From: Cordia subcordata | Taxonomy: Eukaryota > Streptophyta > Magnoliopsida > Boraginales > Cordiaceae | Reading direction: 5' to 3' | Assembly: GCA_028554755.1 (NCBI GenBank) | Contig: JAPTOF010000006.1 | Location: 19,804,758-19,868,757 of the forward strand | Length of the DNA: 64,000 nt | Shown here: positions 33,355-44,415 of the stretch, in pieces | Position numbering within the stretch: the stretch's first letter is position 1 | How the letters are laid out: each line of letters opens with the position of its first letter | The notes under the pieces: model-generated | Seen by the model: only the letters and a program-made list of their open reading frames with translations | Databases searched by the model: none | What the model was told of the DNA's origin: nothing | Translations under genes and position numbers: made by a program

Positions 33355-33720
33355 TTTTTTTTGCGGGATAAGTAAGAAATTTAAATTACTTCATGAAAGC
33401 TGTACATGTACAAAAGTTGTGGAGAGACCTATACAATGATATCTTCAAGTCTCCACATTTTACATAGAGCTTTGTTCAAAGATGAAGACTGAAATTTTCT
33501 ACCAAAAGAGAGTTTAACTCTAACATCATTAAAAATAGTATCAAAAATAAATTCCTCGGTTCTTGCTTGATTCTTGAAGATTCGTTGATTCCTTTCAACC
33601 CAAATGTTGTAGATGGCTTCCCCAAGAAGATGCTTGAGAATTGTGGCTTTCAAATGTTTTTCAAGGGCAAAGGGAGTGAGGAAATCAATAATATCATGCC
33701 AACAAATCAGTGAGGAAATA
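33355..33720 (-). mobile_element. Fragment M, 5'-truncated LINE 3' end on the minus strand
   Basis: This is a 366-bp insertion in LINE K with a 17-bp TSD, attggcctacaatcttt (33338-33354 and 33721-33737). The T-run (33352-33362) is its A-tail, after CTTACTTATCCCGC. It holds the last ~95 codons of ORF2 (LICWHDIIDFLTPFALEKH to WRLEDIIV, about 33710-33429) and the 3' UTR. The sequence is the same subtype as N and the array LINE segments. Confidence 0.9.
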
Positions 33721-34201
33721 ATTGGCCTACAATCTTTAACCAAAGAAGGGTTTGGGATTTTAGGAACAAGTGCAATAATGGTGGAATTTACCTCCCTAAG
33801 AAGCTTGCTTGATTCAAAGAAGTAGCTGATTGCATTTGTAACTTCCTCACCAACAATATCCCAAGCAACCTTGTAGAAATGAGATGTGAAGCCATCCGGT
33901 CCCGGGCTTTTGTTGGGATTAAGAGAAAAAAGCGTTTCCTTGATTTCATGCCTTGAGATGGGTGCGATAATGTTGGCAGCAAAATCATCTTCAATTGTTT
34001 TACCAAGAATGCTTTTCAAGATGTCCACATTGACATGTGTAGTAGTTTTTAAGCCAAGAAGCTTTTTGTAGAAGCCAATGAATTCATTTTTCACCTCAAA
34101 ATCCTCCAAGAGAATATGCCCATTCTCATTCTTGATCGCATGAATAGTATTTCTGATTTTCCTTCCTTTAACAGCATTATGAAAGAATTTAGTATTGGAA
34201 T
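33721..34201 (-). pseudogene. LINE K ORF2, RT N-terminal part
   Basis: On the minus strand this shows VKNEFIGFYKKLLG (about 34095-34050), SRHEIKETLFSLNPNKSPG (about 33960-33905) and SSKLLREVNSTIIALVPK (about 33815-33762), the N-terminal RT segment common to all LINEs here. It runs uninterrupted up to the M insertion. At 34201 it meets the 5' end of fragment N. Confidence 0.85.
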
Positions 34202-34202
34202 G

Positions 34203-35444
34203 ACTCGTGGTGCAACAATTGGCTCTCCTTTGCTGGGAGACTTGTGCTTATCAAATCGGTTCTCCTTCAGATTTGTGCTTATTGGGTGAACGCTTTCCTT
34301 TTACCTAAAGGAGTTATTGCTGCCATTGAAACAAAATTCAAAGCCTTTTTGTGGAGAGGGACTGGCCCTAAGGTGGCTTGGAAGGACATTTGTCTCCCAT
34401 TTAAGGAGGGGGGCTTGGTATCCGAAGAATTGAGGAGGTAAACTTAACATACATGCTGAAAATTTTTTGGAGGATGTATGCAATTAAAGAAACACTTTGG
34501 AGTCAATGGGTTCAAGCAAATTATATCAAAGACTCTTCTATTTGGAATTCACAAGTTCCCAAGGAGCAAGTTGGGTTTTTAAAACACTTCTTGGCTGCCG
34601 TCCCATTGCAAAAAGATTCCTTAAGCACAAGGTTGGAAATGGAGCAAACACCTTCTTTTGGAGCGATAATTGGCACAAAGATGGTTCTCTCTTTGAGCAA
34701 TGGACAAATGCCATTCCACATCCCCCCATTCATGCAAAGGTGTGTGAGATTTTCATTGATGGTTCTTGGAATTGGCCAATGCATCTCTCCCATGTTGATG
34801 TTCCAGAATTTAGTCTTAACGAAAACACAATGGATAGAATTTCATGGAATCTTTCCCCAAGTGGAAGCTTTACTTTCAATCACACTTGGGATAGTATTCG
34901 AAGAAAAGGCACTCATTTTGAAGGTTTCAATCTCATTTGGCACATGAGGCATAACCCAAAGCATAGCTTCATTGCTTGGCTTGCATTCCGTGACCGCCTT
35001 AGCACAAAATTCAGAATCTTACATTGGGGGCTTAATATCAACCCTTCATGTATCTTTTGCAACATGGGTTGTGAGACTAGAGAGCATCTCTCTCTTCTTT
35101 GAATGTTGCTTCACAAGGAGGATTTGGAGAAAGGGTTTGCAACTTACTCTTGTTCCGGAAATTCTGATTTGTTGGCATGATATTATTGATTTCCTCACTC
35201 CCTTTGCCCTTGAAAAACATTTGAAAGCCGCAATTCTCAAGCATCTTCTTGGGCAGCCATCTACAACATTTGGGTTGAAAGGAATCAACGAATCTTCAAG
35301 AATCAAGCAAGAACCGAGGAATTTATTTTTGATACTATTTTTAATGATGTTAGAGTTAAACTCTCTTTTGGTAGAAAATTTCAGTCTTCATCTTTGAACA
35401 AAGCTCTACTTAAAATGTGGAGACTTGAAGATATCATTGTATAG
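34203..35444 (+). pseudogene. Fragment N ORF2 C-terminal region (thumb and zf-RVT)
   Basis: The reading starts at WCNNWLSFAGRLVLIKS and continues through PKVAWKDICLPFKEGG, the FTFNHTW motif (about 34871) and the zinc cluster CIFCNMGCETREH (about 35053-35090) to WRLEDII and TAG 35442-35444. Frameshifts lie near 34415, 34565, 35095 and 35250. Apart from these it is well conserved. Confidence 0.85.
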
Positions 35445-35481
35445 ATCCCTCCGCAACTTTTGTACATGTACAGCTTTCATG

Positions 35482-35503
35482 AAGTAATTTAAATTTCTTA
35501 CTT
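35482..35503 (+). other. 3'-terminal hairpin of fragment N
   Basis: AAGTAA (35482-35487) can pair with TTACTT (35498-35503) across a 10-base loop, just before ATCCCGC and the A-tail. In most array copies the first arm is AAGTGA, which keeps the pair as a G-U wobble in RNA. A perfect 12-base palindrome, TGTACATGTACA, lies just upstream (35461-35472). Confidence 0.45.
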
Positions 35504-35526
35504 ATCCCGCAAAAAAAAAAAAAAAA

Positions 35527-36055
35527 TAGTATTGGAATCCCCTTTATTGATCCAAGATAATCTAGATTTTTGAATAAGCATAGCTTTATAGGCAATTTCA
35601 AGCCCATTCAAGTTGGCCAAAATGTCCTTTTCCTCATCAAGAAGTGTAGCACTATTTCCACCATTAAGGAGTGCACATTGAGTGGCATCAAGCTCCCTAT
35701 AAAAATCTTTGATGGCATTTGGGATACAAGCAAAATGCTTCCTATCAAAGGATTTGAGAGCTTGTTTAAGAATTTTTTGCTTTTGAAAGAGAATGAACAT
35801 TGGGGTACCAAAGACCCATGTACTCCAATGTGTCCTCCACAAGCTTCAAGAAGTCCATATGAGAAGTGCTAGCATTATAGAATTTAAATGGTTTAGGAGA
35901 GGATTGCCAAGCCTTACAAGTACGCAAAATAAGGGGAAAATGATTCGAGATTCCGGGGCAATCCACCAGAAGAAAAGAATTTTGAAAATTTTGGAGCCAA
36001 TTTGAATTCAAAAAAGCTCTATCAAGCTTACTTGCCAAGAAGTTGCCAACCCCCT
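35527..36055 (-). pseudogene. LINE K ORF2, endonuclease C-terminal part
   Basis: On the minus strand: GNFLASKLDRAF (about 36048-36010), ISNHFPL (about 35950, Asn replacing Asp of the catalytic SDH), KPFKFYN, FGTPMFILFQKQK and the spacer LSWINKGDSNT (about 35555). A frameshift lies near 35840. It is the first copy of the K-type segment of the tandem array and differs from the others at several sites (tagtattggaat here, tagtattcgaat in the units). Confidence 0.85.
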
Positions 36056-36131
36056 TGCACTAAACATGAACCAACTAAAACAAGCTTACTTGCCAAGAGA
36101 TTTGCACTAGTGCGTTTTGGGGTGCAAAGAA

Positions 36132-37068
36132 GTTTTTTTGCTGATTAAGTAAGATTTTATTGATCGCGAAATTTGGTATAAAAACCATCCAAACCCCTCA
36201 AACCATATGATACAACAATACAAAGCAAGGGTTTTGAGGGGCAAGTAAATCAAGACAAAAGGGATAATCCCACAAAAAAGACATCGAAAGAAAAATCCAA
36301 TCAAAATCAAACACATCATATGGGATCGGAAGAGCGATCTTCAAATCTGGTCCGAGAGCCTTCAAGTGTGTTCCCTTTCCATTTATCTTGCTCAACACTC
36401 AAGTTTTCTTCATCCAACTTCGCTTCATTTTGATTTGCACGTTGACGGATGCCTAAATCGGCAACATTTGCTTCATTTCCTCGGTTCGTGGCATTCACTT
36501 GATGTTCTTTATAACCCCCTGGGTTGAGGCCTCAACAACTTGATCTTCTTCTTTATCACAACAATTAATCTTGTTTGCTTCTTCCTTACCGTCAACATTT
36601 GTAGTTGCCTCATTCTCATCAAGGGCAGCAAATCTATTGCATGTTGAAGAATAGGAAGGCAAATCAGCAAGGGGCTCTTTAGATGCCTTGGATTCAAGAG
36701 CCACATTTGCAAATAGAGTGGGATTAATAGTGGGCACTTTTTTCCACACTTTCTTTGCCTTGTAATTTCTCCATTCCCCCTCTTTCTTTTCAATACTATG
36801 TACTTGATGAATGCTATTTGCATGAGGCATACTTGGGCATGTTCTTTGTGAGTGACCGACAATTTTGCAAGAAGGGCAAACAAGCGGTTTCCAAGTATAT
36901 TCAACATCAATTTTGCCCCATTCCCCGTTTCTCATCTTGACAAATGTATGATCGGGAAGCTCTTTAGAGAGATCCATCTCGATGCATACTCTAGCAAACC
37001 CAACAAAGGTTCTAGATTCCGTCAATCTATCCATTTGAATTGGAAAACCAAGGGTTCTAGCAACATTG
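36132..37068 (-). pseudogene. Half-LINE O0 (first copy)
   Basis: The T-run 36132-36138 is a short A-tail; the minus-strand end reads CTTACTTAATCAGC. The 3' UTR has CCCCTCAAAC and its inverse (about 36195-36240). The ORF1 C-terminus (stop TGA at 36318-36316) has an acidic tail, CNRFAALDENEA, the knuckle CPSCKIVGHSQRTC (about 36885-36844) and SRTFVGFARVC (about 37015). A one-base loss near 36505 breaks the frame. It is 5' truncated at the joint near 37066. It is the most divergent O copy, as expected at an array edge. Confidence 0.85.
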
Positions 37069-39118
37069 CCAAAAACTTCAAATCCCTCCATGGTCAAGGA
37101 TTGCAGGCCAATATCATGTTGTAACACCATCTACAAGTGCATCTCAAAGATCATTGCAAATAGGATAAAGGTATGCTTACCCAACTTCATCTCTTGGAAT
37201 CAATCAGCATTCATTAAGGGTAGGCTCATCCATGAAAATATCCTTATTGCCCATGACATCATGAGAGGTTATCAAAGGAGACATATTTCCGCAAGATGTG
37301 CATTTAAAGTTGATATTATGAAAGCTTTTGACTCCTTGATTTTGGAGATTCATTGAATGCACTCTTCTTGCTTTTGGATTTCCCAAAAAGTTTGTGGATT
37401 GGATTATGGCTTGTATTAAAACTCCTAGCTTCTCCATTGCCCTCAATGGAGGTTTGGAAGGTTACTTCTCGGGTGCAAATGGCAGTGGGCGGGGATCCTG
37501 TCTCTCCTTATCTCTTTGTCCTATGTATGGAGGTTCTTTCGTGCGTGCTTAACAACTTGGCAAACAACCCGAAGTTTCATTTTCACCCAAAATGTGGAAG
37601 CATAAAGCTTAATCATCTTTGTTTCGCGGACGATCTTCTTATCTTTTGTAAAGGGGACATGAATTCTATTGATTGCATCGTGGATACTTTGAGAACTTTT
37701 TCAACTTACTCAGGGCTGATTATCAATAATGCTAAGAGTGTTATCTTCTTTGGTGGAGTTCCAAATGAGGAGAAAAGAGCAATCACGGATAGAATTGAGT
37801 TCCAAGAAGGTGAGCTTCAAATCCGTTATTTGGGCATCCCACTTGTTTCAAGAAAGCTTAGAAAACTTGATTGCCGTCCTCTCTTGTAAAAAATCACTTC
37901 AAAGCCGTACACTTGGTGCAAAAATTGGCTCTCCTTTGCCGGAGACTTGTGCTTATCAAATCGGTTCTCCTTGGATGTGTGCTTATTGGGCTTAACGCTT
38001 TCCTTTTACCTAAAGGAGTTATGGCTGCCATTGAAACAGAATTCAAAGCCTTTTTGTGGAGAGGACTGGTCCTAAGGTGGCTTGGAAGGACATTTGTCTC
38101 CCATTTAAGGAGGGGGCTTGGTATCCGGAGCATTGAGGAGGTAAACTTAACATACATGCTGAAAATTTTTGGAGGATGTATGCAATTAAAGAAACACTTT
38201 GGAGTCAATGGGTTCAAGCAAATTATATCAAAGACTCTTCTATTTGGAATTCACAAGTTCCCGGGAGGCAAGCTGGGTTTTAAAACACTTCTTGGCTGCC
38301 GTCCCATTGCAAAAAGATTCCTTAAGCACAAGGTTGGAAATGGAGCAAACACCTTCTTTTGGAGCGATAATTGGCACAAAGATGGTTCTCCCTTTGAGCA
38401 ATGGGCAAATGCCATTCCACATCCCCCAATTCATGCAAAGGTATGTGAGACTTTCATTGATGGTCCTTGGAATTGGCCAATGCATCTCTCCCATGTTGAT
38501 GTTCCAGAATTTAGTCTTAACGAAAACACAATGGATAGAATTTCATGGAATCTTTCCCCAAGTGGAAGCTTTACTTTCAATCACACTTGGGATAGTATTC
38601 AAGAAAAGGCACTCATTTGAAGGTTTCAATCTCATTTGGCACAAGGGCATAACCCAAAGCATAGCTTCATTGCTTGGCTTGCATTCCGTGACCGCCTTAG
38701 CACAAAATTCAGAGCCTTACATTGGGGCTTAATATCAATCCTTCATGTATCTTTTGCAACATGGGCTGTGAGACTAGAGAGCATCTCTCTTCTTTGAATG
38801 TTGCTTCACAAGGAGGATTTGGAGAAAGGGTTTGCAACTTACTCTTGTTCGGAAAGTCTGATTTGTTGGCATGATATTATTGATTTCCTCACTCCCTTTG
38901 CCCTTGAAAAACATTTGAAAGCCGCAATTCTCAAGCATCTTCTTGGGGCAGCCATCTACAACATTTGGGTTCAAGAATCAAGCAAGAACCGAGGAATTTA
39001 TTTTTGATACTATTTTTAATGATGTTAGAGTTAAACTCTCTTTTGGTAGAAAGTTTGGTCTTCCTCTTTGAACAAAGCTCTATGTAAAATGTGGAGACTT
39101 GAAGATATCATTGTATAG
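37069..39118 (+). pseudogene. Array unit 1, LINE segment S1 (RT to zf-RVT)
   Basis: The segment begins in the RT (MVKDCRPISCCNTIYKCISK) and contains KVDIMKAFDSL, FADD and the zf-RVT region, ending at TAG 39116-39118; the 3' UTR and A-tail run to 39192. Endonuclease and RT N-terminus are absent. Lesions: an extra-T variant near 37338 (shared with S2), a deletion in GQGDP near 37490, TAA 37887-37889 (G-to-T), several one-base losses (for example near 37938 and 38065) and an aberrant patch at about 37905-37920. Confidence 0.85.
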
Positions 39119-39192
39119 GTCCCTCCGCAACTTTTGTACATGTACACTTTCATGAAGTGATTTAAATTTCTTACTTATCCCATAAAAAAAAA

Positions 39193-39798
39193 TATAGTAT
39201 TCGAATCCCCTTTATTGACCCAGGATAATCTAGATTTTTGAATAAGCATAGCTTTATAGGCAATTTCAAGCCCATTCAAGTTGGCCAAAATGTCCTTTTC
39301 CTCATCAAGAAGTGCAGCACTATTTCCACCATTAAGGAGTGCACATTGAGTGGCATCAAGCTCCTATAAAAATCTTTGATGGCATTTGGGATACAAGCAA
39401 AATGCTTCCTATCAAAGGATTTGAGAGCTTGTTTAAGAATTTTTTGCTTTTGAAAGAGAATGAACATTGGGGTACCAAAGACCCATGTACTCCAATGTTC
39501 CTCCACAAGCTTCAAGAAGTCCATATGAGAAGTCCAAGCATTATAGAATTTAAATGGTTTAGGAGAGGATTGCCAAGCCTTACAAGTACGCAAAATAAGG
39601 GGAAAATGATTCGAGATTCCGGGGCAATCCACCAGAAGAAAAGAATTTTGAAAATTTTGGAGCCAATTTGAATTCAAAAAAGCTCTATCAAGCTTACTTG
39701 CCAAGAAGTTGCCAACCCCCTTGCACTAAACATGAACCAACTAAAACAAGCTTACTTGCCAAGAGATTTGCACTAGTGCGTTTTGGGGTGCAAAGAAG
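39193..39798 (-). pseudogene. Array unit 1, K-type endonuclease fragment
   Basis: On the minus strand it reads NFLASKLDRAF, ISNHFPL, KPFKFYNAW and FGTPMFILF, as in LINE K. A base is missing near 39362 (agctcctataaaa, compared with agctccctataaaa in units 3 and 4). The last 75 bp carry the caagcttacttgccaag direct repeat also seen at 36023 and 36081. Confidence 0.82.
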
Positions 39799-40733
39799 TT
39801 TTTTTGCGGATTAAGTAAGATTTTATTGATCGCGAAATTTGGTATAAAAACCATCCAAACCCCTCAAACCATATGATACAACAATACAAAGCAAGGGTTT
39901 TGAGGGGCAAGTAAATCAAGACAAAAGGGATAATCCCACAAAAAAGACATCGAAAGAAAAATCCAATCAAAATCAAACACATCATATGGGATCGGAAGAG
40001 CGATCTTCAAATCTGGTCCGAGAGCCTTCAAGTGTGTTCCCTTCCATTTATCTTGCTCAACACTCAAGTTTTCTTCATCCAACTTCGCTTCATTTTGATT
40101 TGCACGTTGACGGATGCCTAAATCGGCAACATTTGCTTCATTTCCTCGGTTCGTGGCATTCACTTCAGTGTTCTTTATAACCCCTTGGGTTGAGGCCTCA
40201 ACAACTTGATCTTCTTCTTTATCACAACAATTAATCTTGTTTGCTTCTTCCTTACCGTCAACATTTGTAGTTGCCTCATTCTCATCAAGGGCAGCAAATC
40301 TATTGCATGTTGAAGAATAGGAAGGCAAATCAGCAAGGGCTCTTTAGATGCCTTGGATTCAAGGGCCACATTTGCAAATAGAGTGGGATTAATAGTGGGC
40401 ACTTTTTTCCACACTTTCTTTGTCTTGTAATTTCTCCATTCCCCCTCTTTCTTTTCAATACTATGTACTTGATGAATGCTATTTGCATGAGGCATACTTG
40501 GGCATGTTCTTTGTGAGTGACCGACAATTTTGCAAGAAGGGCAAACAAGCGGTTTCCAAGTATATTCAACATCAATTTTGCCCCATTCCCCGTTTCTCAT
40601 CTTGACAAATGTATGATCGGGAAGCTCTTTAGAGAGATCCATCTCGATGCATACTCTAGCAAACCCAACAAAGGTTCTAGATTCCGTCAATCTATCCATT
40701 TGAATTGGAAAACCAAGGGTGCTAGCAACATTG
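39799..40733 (-). pseudogene. Array unit 1, half-LINE O1
   Basis: Same structure as O0: A-tail (T-run 39799-39805), 3' UTR, ORF1 C-terminus (stop at 39984-39982), knuckle CPSCKIVGH and DUF4283 remnant up to the joint. Private differences: a one-base loss near 40340 that splits the frame and a shortened CCCTTCC run near 40045. Confidence 0.82.
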
Positions 40734-42795
40734 CCAAAAACTTCAAATCCTCCATGGTCAAGGATTGCAGGCCAATATCATGTTGTAACACCATCTACAA
40801 GTGCATCTCAAAGATCATTGCAAATAGGATAAAGGTATGCTTACCCAACTTCATCTCTTGGAATCAATCAGCATTCATTAAGGGTAGGCTCATCCATGAA
40901 AATATCCTTATTGCCCATGACATCATGAGAGGTTATCAAAGGAGACATATTTCCGCAAGATGTGCATTTAAAGTTGATATTATGAAAGCTTTTGACTCCT
41001 TGATTTTGGAGATTCATTGAATGCACTCTTCTTGCTTTTGGATTTCCCAAAAAGTTTGTGGATTGGATTATGGCTTGTATTAAAACTCCTAGCTTCTCCA
41101 TTGCCCTCAATGGAGGTTTGGAAGGTTACTTCTCGGGTGCAAATGGCAGTGGGCAGGGGGATCCTGTCTCTCCTTATCTCTTTGTCCTATGTATGGAGGT
41201 TCTTTCGTGCGTGCTTCACAACTTGGCAAACAACCCGAAGTTTCATTTTCACCCAAAATGTGGAAGCATAAAGCTTAATCATCTTTGTTTCGCGGATGAT
41301 CTTCTTATCTTTTGTAAAGGGGACATGAATTCTATTGATTGCATCGTGGATACTTTGAGAACTTTTTCAACTTACTCAGGGCTGATTATCAATAATGCTA
41401 AGAGTGTTATCTTCTTTGGTGGAGTTCCAAATGAGGAGAAAAGAGCAATCACGGATAGAATTGAGTTCCAAGAAGGTGAGCTTCCAATCCGTTATTTGGG
41501 CATCCCACTTGTTTCAAGAAAGCTTAGAAAACTTGATTGCCGTCCTCTCTTGGAAAAAATCACTTCAAAGCCTGACTCATGGTGCAACAATTGGCTCTCC
41601 TTTGCCGGGAGACTTGTGCTTATCAAATCGGTTCTCCTTCAGATGTGTGCTTATTGGGCGAACGCTTTCCTTTTACCTAAAGGAGTTATGGCTGCCATTG
41701 AAACAGAATTCAAAGCCTTTTTGTGGAGGGACTGGTCCTAAGGTGGCTTGGAAGGACATTTGTCTCCCATTTAAGGAGGGGGGGCTTGGTATCCGGAGCA
41801 TTGACGAGGTAAACTTAACATACATGCTGAAAATTTTTTGGAGGATGTATGCAATTAAAGAAACACTTTGGAGTCAATGGGTTCAAGCAAATTATATCAA
41901 AGACTCTTCTATTTGGAATTCACAAGTTCCCAGGGAGGCAAGCTGGGTTTTTAAAACACTTCTTGGCTGCCGTCCCATTGCAAAAAGATTCCTTAAGCAC
42001 AAGGTTGGAAATGGAGCAAACACCTTCTTTTGGAGCGATAATTGGCACAAAGATGGTTCTCCCTTTGAGCAATGGGCAAATGCCATTCCACATCCCCCAA
42101 TTCATGCAAAGGTATGTGAGACTTTCGTTGATGGTCCTTGTAATTGTCCAATTCATCTCTCCCATTTTGATGTTCCAGAATTTAGTCTTAACGAAAACAC
42201 AATGGATAGAATTTCATGGAATCTTTCCCCAAGTGGAAGCTTTACTTTCAATCACACTTGGGATAGTATTCAAGAAAAGGCACTCATTTCGAAGGTTTCA
42301 ATCTCATTTGGCACAAGGGGCATAACCCAAAGCATAGCTTCATTGCTTGGCTTGCATTCCGTGACCGCCTTAGCACAAAATTCAGAGCCTTACATTGGGG
42401 GCTTAATATCAATCCTTCATGTATCTTTTGCAACATGGGCTGTGAGACTAGAGAGCATCTCTCTCTTCTTTGAATGTTGCTTCACAAGGAGGATTTGGAG
42501 AAAGGGTTTGCAACTTACTCTTGTTCCGGAAAATCTGATTTGTTGGCATGATATTATTGATTTCCTCACTCCCTTTGCCCTTGAAAAACATTTGAAAGCC
42601 GCAATTCTCAAGCATCTTCTTGGGGCAGCCATCTACAACATTTGGGTTCAAGAATCAAGCAAGAACCGAGGAATTTATTTTTGATACTATTTTTAATGAT
42701 GTTAGAGTTAAACTCTCTTTTGGTAGAAAGTTCGGTCTTCCTCTTTGAACAAAGCTCTATGTAAAATGTGGAGTCTTGAAGATATCATTGTATAG
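40734..42795 (+). pseudogene. Array unit 2, LINE segment S2 (RT to zf-RVT)
   Basis: S2 has the same content as S1. Motif A is broken by the gattttgg variant shared with S1 (about 41004). From 41058 a long frame holds GSGQGDPVSPY, FADD and the thumb to about 41740, where two bases are missing in the gagaggg run. The zf-RVT region follows in another frame, with a shift near 42275. A patch at about 42138-42170 has several changes toward T. The stop is TAG 42793-42795; the A-tail ends at 42874. Confidence 0.86.
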
Positions 42796-42874
42796 GTCCC
42801 TCCGCAACTTTTGTACATGTACAGCTTTCATGAAGTGATTTAAATTTCTTACTTATCCCGCAAAAAAAAAAAAA

Positions 42875-43478
42875 TAGTATTCGAATCCCCTTTATTGACC
42901 CAGGATAATCTAGATTTTTGAATAAGCATAGCTTTATAGGCAATTTCAAGCCCATTCAAGTTGGCCAAAATGTCCTTTTCCTCATCAAGAAGTGCAGCAC
43001 TATTTCCACCATTAAGGAGTGCACATTGAGTGGCATCAAGCTCCTATAAAAATCTTTGATGGCATTTGGGATACAAGCAAAATGCTTCCTATCAAAGGAT
43101 TTGAGAGCTTGTTTAAGAATTTTTTGCTTTTGAAAGAGAATGAACATTGGGGTACCAAAGACCCATGTACTCCAATGTTCCTCCACAAGCTTCAAGAAGT
43201 CCATATGAGAAGTCCAAGCATTATAGAATTTAAATGGTTTAGGAGAGGATTGCCAAGCCTTACAAGTACGCAAAATAAGGGGAAAATGATTCGAGATTCC
43301 GGGGCAATCCACCAGAAGAAAAGAATTTTGAAAATTTTGGAGCCAATTTGAATTCAAAAAAGCTCTATCAAGCTTACTTGCCAAGAAGTTGCCAACCCCC
43401 TTGCACTAAACATGAACCAACTAAAACAAGCTTACTTGCCAAGAGATTTGCACTAGTGCGTTTTGGGGTGCAAAGAAG
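42875..43478 (-). pseudogene. Array unit 2, K-type endonuclease fragment
   Basis: Nearly identical to the unit 1 fragment, including the missing base in the agctcctataaaa run near 43042 and the intact caccagaagaaaag segment near 43312. Confidence 0.82.
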
Positions 43479-44415
43479 TTTTTTTGCGGATTAAGTAAGA
43501 TTTTATTGATCGCGAAATTTGGTATAAAAACCATCCAAACCCCTCAAACCATATGATACAACAATACAAAGCAAGGGTTTTGAGGGGCAAGTAAATCAAG
43601 ACAAAAGGGATAATCCCACAAAAAAGACATCGAAAGAAAAATCCAATCAAAATCAAACACATCATATGGGATCGGAAGAGCGATCTTCAAATCTGGTCCG
43701 AGAGCCTTCAAGTGTGTTCCCTTTCCATTTATCTTGCTCAACACTCAAGTTTTCTTCATCCAACTTCGCTTCATTTTGATTTGCACGTTGACGGATGCCT
43801 AAATCGGCAACATTTGCTTCATTTCCTCGGTTCGTGGCATTCACTTCAGTGTTCTTTATAACCCCCTGGGTTGAGGCCTCAACAACTTGATCTTCTTCTT
43901 TATCACAACAATTAATCTTGTTTGCTTCTTCCTTACCGTCAACATTTGTAGTTGCCTCATTCTCATCAAGGGCAGCAAATCTATTGCATGTTGAAGAATA
44001 GGAAGGCAAATCAGCAAGGGGCTCTTTAGATGCCTTGGATTCAAGGGCCACATTTGCAAATAGAGTGGGATTAATAGTGGGCACTTTTTTCCACACTTTC
44101 TTTGTCTTGTAATTTCTCCATTCCCCCTCTTTCTTTTCAATACTATGTACTTGATGAATGCTATTTGCATGAGGCATACTTGGGCATGTTCTTTGTGAGT
44201 GACCGACAATTTTGCAAGAAGGGCAAACAAGCGGTTTCCAAGTATATTCAACATCAATTTTGCCCCATTCCCCGTTTCTCATCTTGACAAATGTATGATC
44301 GGGAAGCTCTTTAGAGAGATCCATCTCGATGCATACTCTAGCAAACCCAACAAAGGTTCTAGATTCCGTCAATCTATCCATTTGAATTGGAAAACCAAGG
44401 GTGCTAGCAACATTG
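43479..44415 (-). pseudogene. Array unit 2, half-LINE O2
   Basis: This O copy keeps one frame from the joint to the stop at 43664-43662, about 250 codons: SRTFVGFARVC, knuckle CPSCKIVGHSQRTC, CNRFAALDENEA and the acidic tail. The remaining ORF1 is thus uninterrupted but lacks its N-terminal half. Confidence 0.85.

Larger units (their letters stand above)
34202..35526 (+). mobile_element. Fragment N, 5'-truncated H-type LINE
   Basis: N is inserted in LINE K with a 12-bp TSD, tagtattggaat (34190-34201 and 35527-35538). It holds the 3' third of ORF2, the 3' UTR and an A-tail (35511-35526). It is closely related to the 3' part of the LINE segments in the tandem array and occupies the same position next to K sequence, so it is the likely founder of the right-hand part of the array unit. 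Confidence 0.9.
25547..36131 (-). mobile_element. LINE K, minus-strand L1-type element split by L, M and N
   Basis: The T-run 25547-25553 is the A-tail (CACTTATCCCAC before it). The pieces, in minus-strand 3'-to-5' order, are 25547-26700, 32578-33354, 33721-34201 and 35527 to about 36055. The joints are defined by TSDs: atcagccttcctaag (26701-26715 and 32578-32592, LINE L), attggcctacaatcttt (33338-33354 and 33721-33737, fragment M) and tagtattggaat (34190-34201 and 35527-35538, fragment N). Joined, they give one ORF2 from the endonuclease to the C-terminus. It is 5' truncated. Confidence 0.88.
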
